A program made the translations under genes and the position numbers. The notes beneath the pieces are model-generated. The model was not told the origin of the DNA. It searched no databases and saw nothing but the letters and a program-made list of their open reading frames with translations. 64,000 bases of DNA from Adineta ricciae (lineage: Eukaryota; Rotifera; Eurotatoria; Adinetida; Adinetidae). This document shows, one piece after another, positions 55,184 through 64,000 of the stretch (positions are counted from its first letter, which is position 1; every line of letters starts with the position of its first letter). The stretch lies in the NCBI GenBank assembly GCA_905250025.1, contig CAJNOJ010000248.1:88266-152265 (forward strand), given 5' to 3'.

Positions 55184-56002
55184 TTATAAGCTGTAGAATT
55201 GAAGTTCATCAGGTTCCTCTGTTCGTAAAACAAGACATTTGCTGTTGATTATAGCTGCTGATATAACTTTTTTCACATGTTTATCCGCAAGTGTTTCTTT
55301 GAGTTGTCCATTTGAATCTAGTAGATAGATATAATTTTCTGTATATATAGTTGCCAGATACTCGAATTGTCCGTTCAGAGGTAAAGGGATAAGACAACAA
55401 TAATGGCCAGCGTCAATATAAGTTGATTGTTGTAACAGACTCATATCCTGAGGATTATATAAAGCAAACGAAAATGCACTCCAAACAACGCCTTCGGGAT
55501 CATCTAGTATGACTCCAACATGAGTACCATCACTATTGAATTTGATTTGAGAAACATCTCGTATGGCAAACATACCTTCTAATTGCCAATTAGACAGATT
55601 ATACTTCTCAATTTTTTCTCCTCGAGGACCTATGGCACACATAAATGTCTCTTCGTAACATGTACAACTTCGTACACCTCCAATAATCTTTTTAACTGCT
55701 TGTAACTGTTCTGTATTAATATCCAGCGCATAAAGATTTTTGCCTGAACCGTCCGAAATAAGAAACTGGTTTAAGTGTGATGACCAGCAACCAGCTTGAG
55801 CACTAAACCCTACTGGTATGATGATCTTTTCATTTCCTTGTTCATCAATTAACAATAAGCCGTTTGTGATATCGCAAAGTAAAAAGTTTTCATTAGCAGC
55901 TAATATTGCCATACGGTTTTCAATACTGATAGTCAATCGCGGTTGCTCTTTAAAACTATCAAAATTCAATTTATTTGATTGATTCAATACTTTCGAAGCC
56001 AT
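55184..56002 (-). CDS. Beta-propeller-like protein, 272 residues
   Basis: Single exon, ATG at 56002. Repeating strands of WD40-like or six-bladed type: NRMAILAANENFLLCDITNG, LLLIDEQGNEKIIIPVG, CWSSHLNQFLISDGSGKNLY ALDINTEQL, SCTCYEETFMCAIGPRGEKI, QIKFNSDGTHVGVILDD, LATIYTENYIYLLDSNGQL. There is no GH-WD pair, no signal peptide and no membrane span, so a cytosolic scaffold is most likely. Family not identified more precisely. Confidence 0.6.
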   Translation of the reverse strand: MASKVLNQSNKLNFDSFKEQPRLTISIENRMAILAANENFLLCDITNGLLLIDEQGNEKIIIPVGFSAQAGCWSSHLNQFLISDGSGKNLYALDINTEQLQAVKKIIGGVRSCTCYEETFMCAIGPRGEKIEKYNLSNWQLEGMFAIRDVSQIKFNSDGTHVGVILDDPEGVVWSAFSFALYNPQDMSLLQQSTYIDAGHYCCLIPLPLNGQFEYLATIYTENYIYLLDSNGQLKETLADKHVKKVISAAIINSKCLVLRTEEPDELQFYSL

Positions 56003-56309
56003 ATCTAAAGTAAACCTGTAATAAATAGTGATGTTATAATTATCTTTAGAACTACAGGAAAAACATAATTATGCACGCGGATAATAGAAGAAGAACGATA
56101 AATACAACAGATGAGGCTATAAACGAATACAAAAAGCGCACAATTGTATTCGCTTTTTATTACAATCATCGCTGCACTACAGACTTCCATCTTTCGTCTT
56201 AACGAGGAATGCATTAATAATTAGATGAAAAATCCAGTAAGCAATGAAGCGTTTTTCCCAGTGCTTACATATCAGACATAACTTGGATTAATATATAAAG
56301 AAGAAATGA

Positions 56310-56625
56310 AAAAAACACGTCCCAGGTCAATGATTCCGGTGACCGGATCCCGCGGGATCCTTCCGGAACCGTGGCCTTTTCCCGCATCTTTCCGCCGTTT
56401 CCGAGCAAGGATTCCACCGGAACCCGCCGGAAAAAGATACGGAAAATGGAAGCAGTATTCCCACCGGAAATCACCCGTACCGGAACCGAGCAAAACCTTA
56501 AAAATCCTGCCGCCGTAAAAAAACGGGACAGTCCCGTATCCCACACGGAAACACTCGGAAACACAACGGAACCCGTCGGAAACGTGTCGACCTGAGCCGT
56601 ATCCCGGCGGGATATCGCCGTATCC
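56310..56625. repeat. GC-rich palindromic patch
   Basis: About 300 bp much richer in G+C than anything around it, built of CCGGAA/CGGAAAC/CCGTA words and several palindromes: GGATCCCGCGGGATCC (56345-56360), ACGGGACAGTCCCGT (near 56522) and ATCCCGGCGGGAT (near 56600). Open frames on both strands reflect base composition. It looks like a repeat-element fragment of foreign composition. Confidence 0.6.
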
Positions 56626-56716
56626 AACAACCCTAAGTCAAATGCAATGCCAATAAATATATTCAGGAGATTTTTCGTCCCCAAACAAATTCTATTAATT
56701 CATATGATATCTCTTC

Positions 56717-56923
56717 GATTTACATGGATTTCGCCAAGATTTCACCAGATTTCAATGATATTTTCCTTGATTTCGTCGAGATTTCACTAGATTTCATTAG
56801 GATTCCGCCTGGATTTACATGGATTTCATTGACATTTTCCTTGATTTCGTCGAGATTTCACTAGATTTCATTAGGATTTCGCCTGGATTTACATGGATTT
56901 CATTGACATTTTCCTTGATTTCG
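56717..56923. repeat. 74-bp tandem repeat of GATTTC words
   Basis: The phrase GATTTACATGGATTTC recurs at 56717, 56812 and 56886. The last two are exactly 74 bp apart and the units between are almost identical; the first unit is longer by about 21 bp. Within units a roughly 10-12-bp beat of GATTTC/AGATTTCA is visible. Related GGATTTCAC words recur near 59.1 and 63.15 kb. Confidence 0.75.
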
Positions 56924-57011
56924 CGTGATTGCCCGTAGAAATCTCCCAGAACTCACCCCACCGAAACACAACTGAAGGGCGAGAAAACACCCCTATTTAT
57001 ACTACTTACTT

Positions 57012-57113
57012 CTGCAGAACAAAACGGTGAATGATTAGCCGACAGATTGGAAATCTAAATCGGATTATTGGCATTCTTACGGAACTCAGGAGTTTCTAGG
57101 GAATAAGATGAAT
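57012..57113. repeat. Dispersed repeat, copy 1
   Basis: From GCAGAACAAAACGGTGAAT to the CTCAGGAGTT region. It matches 63026-63123 over about 100 bp in the same orientation with roughly 20% mismatch. The two copies flank the 57-63 kb repeat-rich interval. Confidence 0.55.
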
Positions 57114-57559
57114 GTGAACTGAGTTTCAGTGGGTTTCGGCATGATTATGGGTATGTGGAATGACTATGATTTTAAGCCCATGGGCTCTGGATATCAGTAG
57201 GTTTCTATGGTATTCGGGTTGAATTTTACGGTCGTGGCTAATAGTTTTGAAGTATAGTTCATTGGGTTTTCCTGTAATTTGTAAAAAGAAGGGTGATAGT
57301 GTGGCATAAATGGTTCGGGATTTGGGTGTTGTTGAAAAACCGTTTATTGTCGAGGCATCGTGTGTTGTTATTTCGAATTGTTTTTCGATTTTCTAAAGTG
57401 TGGTGGTAGAGTTCCAGAGAATAGGTCATTGTAATTAAGTCGGTTCCCATCATCTAGTAGTTCGTTATCTGACTGCCTTGATTTGCGGGAGGACCATCTG
57501 GAAACGATGTGGTGAAGAAGCGGAAATTGGTTTGTGTGCCTGTATAGGTCTGCGTCAGT

Positions 57560-58115
57560 TCAAAGGTGAAAGGTCTAAAGGGAAAATGCTGAAAACGAAA
57601 AGTGTTTTTGGACGGTCTGGCCAGAGGGGTGAAGGTCAAAATTGAAAGGTTAAGAGCCAACCATGAAATAAAGATCGAACGCTGTTGTAGGACCGAACTA
57701 GCATTAAAATCATTTTTTGGAAAAAACGAACCTCAGCAAGTGATTGGTTGAAATTGGCTAACCAGACGGCGAGAGCGAAAATGTAGTTAAAATGGTGACC
57801 GTGTACCATGCTGAAAGACCAGATGTTATCTGTGACATCCAAAAGATTTCGGGTTAAAGGTCAGAGGCCAAGGGTGAAAAAACATTTTTTTTCAAAAACG
57901 CTCAACAGTTCATGAAACATGATTTGTGAGAGGTCTTGAGGCTCAAGGTTGGTAGAAGGGAACTCGGGGTCAAAGATCACGAAAGCATTTTTTCGAACTC
58001 TCACGAAGATTAAAAGAAATATCCATAGACATGACCATATGTGATAGAAACATCTCAAGGTTAAGGATCAGAGGTGAAGGGAACACTTTTCGAAATCTTT
58101 TGGAAAGCAAATTTG
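57560..58115. repeat. Degenerate purine-rich array
   Basis: Loose repeats of an AAGGTCAGAGGTGAAGG-like word followed by a CATTTTTTCGAAA-like word recur near 57565, 57630, 57850, 57940 and 58050. Spacing is irregular, roughly 60-220 bp. Too decayed to define a unit; no coding frame accounts for it. Confidence 0.4.
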
Positions 58116-59986
58116 TGTCCTTTGGGAGGGGTATATTACTTAGATTTTGTAGAGACATCACATCACACGAGTTCCTGGAATATCCGTAGAACTATGGGAG
58201 AGAGGTGGCAATGTTCTGTTGATACCTTGGTTTCTTACTGGTACCCTCGATTCAAAGAGATTACATCTAATAATATAAAATTGATCGAATGTTCGGGGAA
58301 TATGTGTTCTACATCTTGGAAGTTAAATTACATTCTACTAGGAGAAGTGTTTAAAAAAACTGTTTCGTTCTCACCTGCCACATTGATTCGAATCATGTGT
58401 TCACGATCCTAGCCATAAAGGGAGTATCCAAGAAGCTTTCTTTATAAGCTACGAGATTTGAAAATCGATATAAGAGATCTGTATAGCATTCTATAGATAT
58501 AATTTTAACGAGTTCAAGACGTGATGACGATATATAATAATGAAACAAAATAGCTATTCTGTTGCTTTCAGACTTGTCTGCAAACGCATGGGCCAAGAAT
58601 AAACTATGATCAGTTAACAATTTTGTTGGATCAGATCAGTTGCTAATCAATATACATGAGAACGATGAGCTGCTCCCGGTAACATATTCTGTTGCAGAAA
58701 TGAGAAAATTCAAGCTAGTTTGGTTCTGAAAAATATAGGCAACTGTATGTTATTTTTCTCGAGTCATCGTTTTGTTGAAAAATATAGGCATGTTTAACAG
58801 TGGAAAGTTCAAGTTACCCGCTCTTAGGGAGTTACCATTTCATTTTGATGGTGACTTTTGTTTAGAAATGCATGCTAAATAAAGAAAAAGATAATGATCC
58901 CGAAATTAGCTCGTAAAATTTCCGATAAAGGAGGATCGCACCCGAGAAGTCAGGTTTATTGAGATATTTCTGCGTTTGTGGTGTGAGACGTAAATGGAGA
59001 ATATTGTACGATGAGTTACTATTCCAGTCGAAGGTTAAGCGAGTCAATCTCGACGAGCGCTATTTATCTGGCAAGGTGTATATCGGCTGAATTTCAGCGG
59101 ATTTCACCTGGATTGCATATAAGTTACATATGGATTTCATGTCGATTTGGCCTACTGTTAAAAAAGGCGGCACACTGATATCTAAAAGGTTGAAGATTTT
59201 CGTACCATTTTGAGAATCTTTTATGGTTGGAGCAGAATCTGGCTTTATTCAAAACTCTCTTCGATTTGTGTAAAACTCGTGCTAGTCCTCCAGAGAACAG
59301 CTGATTTTAGTCGCTTCACATTCCACTTTTTATTGATTCTATATTTAATTACTTATCCTTCTCTCTTACTTACCAGATCTACCCTTAGCATATATTTAAC
59401 CGTATGTTTCTATACTGAATTGCCTATCTCTATCTAAGCGCGTTGTACGCTATCTACTTATATTCTTTATTATAATTTTATCGTAAAGAGAATTCTCCTT
59501 GGTCTATCTTTACTTTTACGGCGCATCTTATCTTTGAAAGCTTCTTTGACTAGTATAGGCATTGTTGTACGGTAAAATATGGTAACAGATCCCAGCATAT
59601 CAGATTATAATTCGATTCGTGTGAACAAAGATAATATTAGCGAGAAATTGAAATCTTCTGAACCAAATTAGCATTGATTCGTCGAATTTCAGTTGATTAC
59701 CATTTCCACTTTCCTACAGAAAAATCGAATTATGATTGGGGTATGATGGTCTGTAATGTCATCTCCCTGACAGCGCTTACATTCAGGCCTTTCAAAAATC
59801 GTAAGTTAACATTTTTTAATATATTCATAAATGTATAAACCAACTTGCTTTCAAATGACACGAAAATATACCGAGTTTCGTGTGTGCGGAATCATTTGGT
59901 TTTCTTATATGTTTTTTTTAATTGTCTAAAACCTTTTGATGGTTTATTGATAAATGAATGAAACCTTAAAAGGTTCTGAATCTATG
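58116..59986. other. Intergenic, no gene seen
   Basis: No supported coding frame. Scattered GGATTTCACC words near 59.1 kb belong to the GATTTC repeat family. It ends at the hAT target duplication. Confidence 0.4.
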
Positions 59987-59994
59987 CTGAAACC
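59987..59994. repeat. hAT target-site duplication, left
   Basis: CTGAAACC directly before the left inverted repeat, identical to 62844-62851. Confidence 0.9.
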
Positions 59995-62843
59995 CAGAGA
60001 TGGGCAAAATACTCGAAGTACTCGTACTCGTACTTGTACTCGATGATTTATCGTCTGGAATTTTAAATAAACATTTTACTAGATAATACTTATTCTTTTA
60101 TCATTCACAATGAAAGCAGCGAATTATATCTTCTATAAGATGTCGATACCGATATGTATAGTGATCTACACGATATAAGTCATATAATGATCGCCATGTT
60201 CTATTTGTATTTTCCTCTTTTAATTTTCTTATTTATTTTCCATTGACTATTCTATATAAATATGTGGATTATTACTGTTGTTTGCGTAATATGAAAGTCT
60301 TTCTTTTCTTTCTTCGGTTTCCTTCAAACAAACAAATCCATTTGAATAATTCTCTATTTATTCTCCTCCTGCTGGTGTTATTTGGAACGTATTAATTTTC
60401 TCATTATTGATTTTTCTTCTGTTAATTTATTAATAATGGCTACGAATTCTTCTGCATTTATCAACACAGCTGATCCTGATGATATTTCGATCGAGGACAA
60501 TTCAAATTATCCATCAATCATCAAAGAATTTTTCTCGTATCTGAAACATAATATAGAGAAAAATCGATGGTCATCGAAATGTAGATTTTGTCCTTTGATC
60601 ATCACTGATACTTATAAAACAACTTCAAATTTTGTGAAGCATGTGAAAAATAAACATCAATCCCTCTATGATGAATGGAAAAATAAAAATGCTGAATCTT
60701 CAAAAGATAAAAACCAACCGAAAATAAACCATGTATTTAGTCCTGATAGAGAAAAATGTAAGTATGTTTGTCGTTTTAAAAATGTATAAAACCTATTAAC
60801 TTTAGATTCGACGAACAACATACGACAACAACAGCTTACCAATAGCATTATTCAAAATTTAATAATAAATATGGCTCTTCCATTATCAATTGTCAATCAT
60901 GTGTCGTTTAACAATTTCATGAAGAATGTTGATCCAAAGTATAAACCTATTCACAGACGTGATCTTACTCGTTCACATATACCTGTTTTACATAAGAAAT
61001 GTATATCTAAATTACAAGCAATTTGTTCTCGTTCAAATCATGTAAGCCTTACTCTCGATGTTTGGAGTGATCGTCGGATGCGATCGTATTTTGGTATCAC
61101 TATGCATACTATTATTGAAGATAAACATCAATCATTTTTACTTTCATTTGAACGATTACAAGGACAACATACAACCGATAAACTTTCAACAGAATTCGAT
61201 CGTGTCGTACAACTTTATAATTTAAATAATAATATTGTTCGTTTAATTACTGACAATGCCAGTAACAATTTAGCTGCATTTGACAACATTGTTTTACCCG
61301 GGTTTGATGATTAGTTTGAAGAAGTATCAAATAATGAAGTTCAATCTGATTCATCAGATGAAACATCTGATAATTCTTCACTTGATGAAAGTAAACCATT
61401 GCAAACGTATGAAGTCAATGATTCTATTTATCAGACCACGTTAACTTCAGCAACTGAAGATGAATGTCTACGTTTACCATGTTTTTTGTCATTGTCTTCA
61501 ATTGGTGATCAATGATGGTATAAAAGCAAGTGGTATGGCATTATCTTTACTCAAGAAGGTAGCTAATTTAGCTAAATTTGCTCATTCAAGTGTAATATTT
61601 GCTGAACGATTAGAAAGTATAAAATATAGTATTCCAAAAGCCAATCGAACTAGATGGAATAGTCAATTTCAAACAGTGAAAAACGTTATCAATATTCCAT
61701 GTTCAACACTTAATTCTATTTTAACTGATTTGAAGAAAAATGATCTTATTCTTACTAGTAAAGATAGGAAAGTTTTAGAAGAATTCGTATCTTTGTTTGA
61801 ATTATTTCATCAGGCTACTGTATTAACGCAAGGTCAATCATATACAACTATTAGCCTGGTTGCACCTACTGTACTTAGTATACTTTATGATCTGGAACGT
61901 GAACTTCATTCTTCTTCTTCTTTCACTCTTATTTCACTATGCAAAACTCTTATTTCATCAATTAAAGCTAGATTTAGTGGCTTACTATGTCATTTTGAAA
62001 TTGATGTACCTTTTGACTCATATTGTATGTCGGAACGTTTTTCTGATGTGATTTTTCTTATTTCTCCACTTCTTGATGCACGTTTTAAACTCTTGTGGCT
62101 TAATAGCCTTGATACAGTTGTGAAAATGCGTATCCTTGAAAAAATTCGTGATGCATTTGTTCGTTTTTTTTCTAAATTAATTATTTCTACGTCGCGAAAT
62201 ACAGGAGCTGACTTGGCAAATGCAGCTGAACCAAGTGATGCCAATGTAGCAGAAAAAATCAATGATGGATTAATCAAAAGAAAATGTCTTTTCCCTTATT
62301 TCAATGAAACTAAAATAGTTTCTAGTAATGATAAAACCAAAATTTTAACCGAATTAGATGCTTATTTGTGTGAAGAAAGTTATCAAGAAAATCTACTTTT
62401 TATGAAAAAATATTTGTATCCATGCTTATATCAAATGGGGTCTTCAGTATCTGACTGTACCGGCAACATCAACACCTATAGAACGTGTTTTCTCACAAAG
62501 TGGATATATTATGCGAGCACATCGAGCTAAATTAACATCTAAGAATGTATGTTTACTAACTTGTCTTAAATGTAATTCATTTCTACTTTGATTCATTCAC
62601 TTGAAGTTTAATAGTAAATAAATCTATGAAAAAATCTTTTAGTATTCTCTTCGGCGATATTTTACTTCTACTTACTCATCAAACAAACAATTATTTAAAA
62701 CTACAAAACTATTTCTTACTAAATATTATAAATTTGTCGTTGTATCTAATGAAATAGTGTTCGCATTGAGGAAGGTGGTCCTGATATTTATACTGCATCC
62801 AAAGTACTCGTACTCGAAAAAACTTCGTTCTTGCCCATCTCTG
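59995..62843 (+). mobile_element. hAT transposon, complete ends, decayed transposase
   Basis: 2849 bp bounded by CAGAGATGGGCAA (59995-60007) and its exact inverse (62831-62843), flanked by the 8-bp duplication CTGAAACC. Length of duplication and end sequence are diagnostic of hAT elements. Subterminal ACTCGTACTCG words occur inside both ends (60011-60042 and about 62804-62816). The element carries one transposase gene in the plus orientation. The insertion split a CTGAAACCTTAAATGGTT site. Confidence 0.93.
60436..62591 (+). pseudogene. hAT transposase (BED finger, RNase-H-like, hATC), broken
   Basis: Exon 1 60436-60757 holds a BED zinc finger (WSSKCRFCPLIITDTYKTTS NFVKHVKNKH). A 48-bp phase-1 intron (60758-60805) joins exon 2 in frame. 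Exon 2 has the catalytic core: TLDVWSDRRMRSYFGI, then RLITDNASNNLAAF. A TAG at 61312-61314 interrupts an acidic spacer. The insertion-domain motif CHCLQLVINDGIK is in a second frame, and the dimerisation domain LTVPATSTPIERVFSQSG in a third, ending at TGA 62591. One stop and two frameshifts make it inactive unless they are sequence errors; all domains are otherwise well conserved, so decay is recent. Confidence 0.88.
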
Positions 62844-62851
62844 CTGAAACC
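62844..62851. repeat. hAT target-site duplication, right
   Basis: CTGAAACC immediately after the right inverted repeat. Confidence 0.9.
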
Positions 62852-63025
62852 TTAAATGGTTCTCTATAACGCGCTTTTTTTACAGAGTAGCCTTCAGCAG
62901 GTTTCACCAAGACCAACTATCGATCCAATCACCTATATGATTTTGAACTAAAACAAATGAAAACTACACTAACATATATCACTGAATACTCAGAACAACA
63001 CTCTTATTTGTACCACTTAGTGTCG

Positions 63026-63123
63026 CAGAACAAAACGGTGAATCATTAGCTAAGAAATTAGAAACCTAAATCTGATTTACGGTATTTCTACTCAACTCAG
63101 GAGTTCCTCTCTAACAAGCTCGA
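63026..63123. repeat. Dispersed repeat, copy 2
   Basis: Diverged counterpart of 57012-57113 (shared GCAGAACAAAACGGTGAAT and AACTCAGGAGTT), followed by GGATTTCACTTG words of the GATTTC family. Confidence 0.55.
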
Positions 63124-63462
63124 TTTCGACTGAACTTCACATAGATTTCGCTTGGATTTCACTTGATCCTTTATGAGTTGAATACGATTTCATATAAATA
63201 TGATGTGAATTTCTGCAATGCACAAGGAAGCTCTTGTAGGTTCTGTTGTGATTTGGAGCGATTCTTCACAGCTCTCCGTAGTTGCGAATGTCTTGTCTTA
63301 ATCATTTCAGTATTCACGGACATTTAAGAGATTTTGAGTAGGTTCGAACTTCAAGCGTTGGTAAATGATCATCATTGAATTACTGTGAGGCTAGCACGAT
63401 GAAATGGTGTGTTGCCTAAACACTTTTTCACTAAATAAGTCCCGCCCTTGAAACCTACACCA

Positions 63463-63655
63463 TTCGACTCAGAATTTATTTCTGCATCGAATGGTCATGT
63501 TTTTATTCATGAGATAAGCTTTGGAAAAAATTTTATCTACTTACATCTTAATTGTTTTTCTATATGAGAGACAAAATTTAAAATAGAATTTTTCTCGAAG
63601 TTCGTTACGTGAATATAGACATCACCATCGATGCAGAATTAAATTCTGAGTCGAA
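63463..63655. repeat. Pair of quasi-palindromes
   Basis: 63463-63491 (TTCGACTCAGAATTT onward to TCGAA) and 63629-63655 are each nearly self-complementary around an AGAAT/ATTCT core and are also inverse copies of each other. The rest of the window to 64000 shows no gene. Confidence 0.5.
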
Positions 63656-64000
63656 TGGCGCAGTTTTCATGGACGAGGCTTATTTCGTAAAAGCGGTTTT
63701 AGTTCACACATGGCTCCGTCGTGCTAGCTCCACAGTGATCATCACTGGACAGTTTTGGCGTTCCTTTTAGGTTAATTTGTAGCATTGCAGTGGAGAACGT
63801 TTACTCGTGAGAGACTGTACGGATTTTTATTAGTATTTAATGTTTTATATTGATTTTGGATTAATGCAAAAAAATCCTGCGTTTCACCACTGGATGTGTG
63901 CTGAAATCAGTGAACTTCTTAAACAACATAGAAAATTCCTCAAACATGAAGAAATCACCTTGTTCTAGTTTAAATATTTAGAAAAATACAGATCGACTAA

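Noticed and set aside
56265-56684. Long overlapping open frames on both strands
   Set aside because: They result from high GC and few stop codons in the palindromic patch; no domain or splice logic.

Overview
The window looks like a bdelloid rotifer nuclear genome (Adineta/Rotaria type). This is inferred from content. The DNA is AT-rich, protein-coding genes carry very short GT-AG introns (48-60 bp, many reconstructed here exactly in frame), and the families present are ones known to be expanded in bdelloids: FG-GAP/VCBS surface proteins, NHL and kelch propellers, rhodopsin-like GPCRs, receiver-like/TPR proteins and low-complexity-linker extracellular proteins. Genes, decayed copies and nearly identical duplicates are mixed, as expected from degenerate tetraploidy with gene conversion. 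No bacterial operon, CRISPR array, rRNA or convincing tRNA was seen.

Layout. 0.4-2.3 kb: membrane-anchored FG-GAP protein broken by an assembly gap. 3.6-6.9 kb: four-exon Na+/H+ exchanger of SLC9C/SOS1 type with a cyclic-nucleotide-binding-like tail. 8.8-9.8 kb: GPCR. 11.7-12.5 kb: decayed extracellular gene. 12.6-13.9 kb: membrane-tethered PARP-like enzyme with an H-Y-E triad. 14-15 kb: NHL propeller. 17-18 kb: second GPCR. 18.6-22 kb: an unknown protein, a two-domain receiver-like protein, and a catalytically dead E2 (UEV-like) fused to an unknown N-terminal domain. 22.6-23.1 kb: partial DNRLRE/CBM96-like gene. 23.6-24.6 kb: third GPCR. 25.7-26.4 kb: secreted DUF6174-like protein. 26.7-31.8 kb: mosaic of repeats, a second CBM96-like copy, an extracellular gene fragment and a perfect 124-bp inverted repeat.

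31.8-45.2 kb is the most striking part. Two head-to-tail copies of one block are each bounded on the left by a single N. Each copy contains the 5' part of a sugar transporter (minus strand), a decayed fragment of the 3.6-kb exchanger gene, an NTF2/SnoaL-like protein, an EamA/SLC35G-like transporter and a GPCR. The copies differ by a few percent plus deletions that have microhomology at their edges. They are either a real tandem duplication or two alleles strung together by the assembler.

45.7-46.5 kb: intronless fungal-type methyltransferase, a candidate horizontal acquisition. 48.9-49.9 kb: seven-blade kelch gene. 50.9-51.7 kb: GH20 hexosaminidase pseudogene. 52.2-54.8 kb: VIT/VWA protein. 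55.2-56.0 kb: small propeller-like protein. 56.3-63.7 kb is repeat-rich: a GC-rich palindromic patch, a 74-bp tandem repeat, a purine-rich degenerate array, and a complete but decayed hAT transposon with 13-bp terminal inverted repeats and a perfect 8-bp target duplication.

The genes do not form a pathway. The recurring theme is surface and membrane proteins (GPCRs, transporters, adhesion-like propellers) plus structural turnover by duplication, microhomology deletion, gene conversion and transposition. Single Ns at 801, 23067, 30135, 31789 and 37935 coincide with breaks in genes or repeats and are treated as gaps of unknown length.
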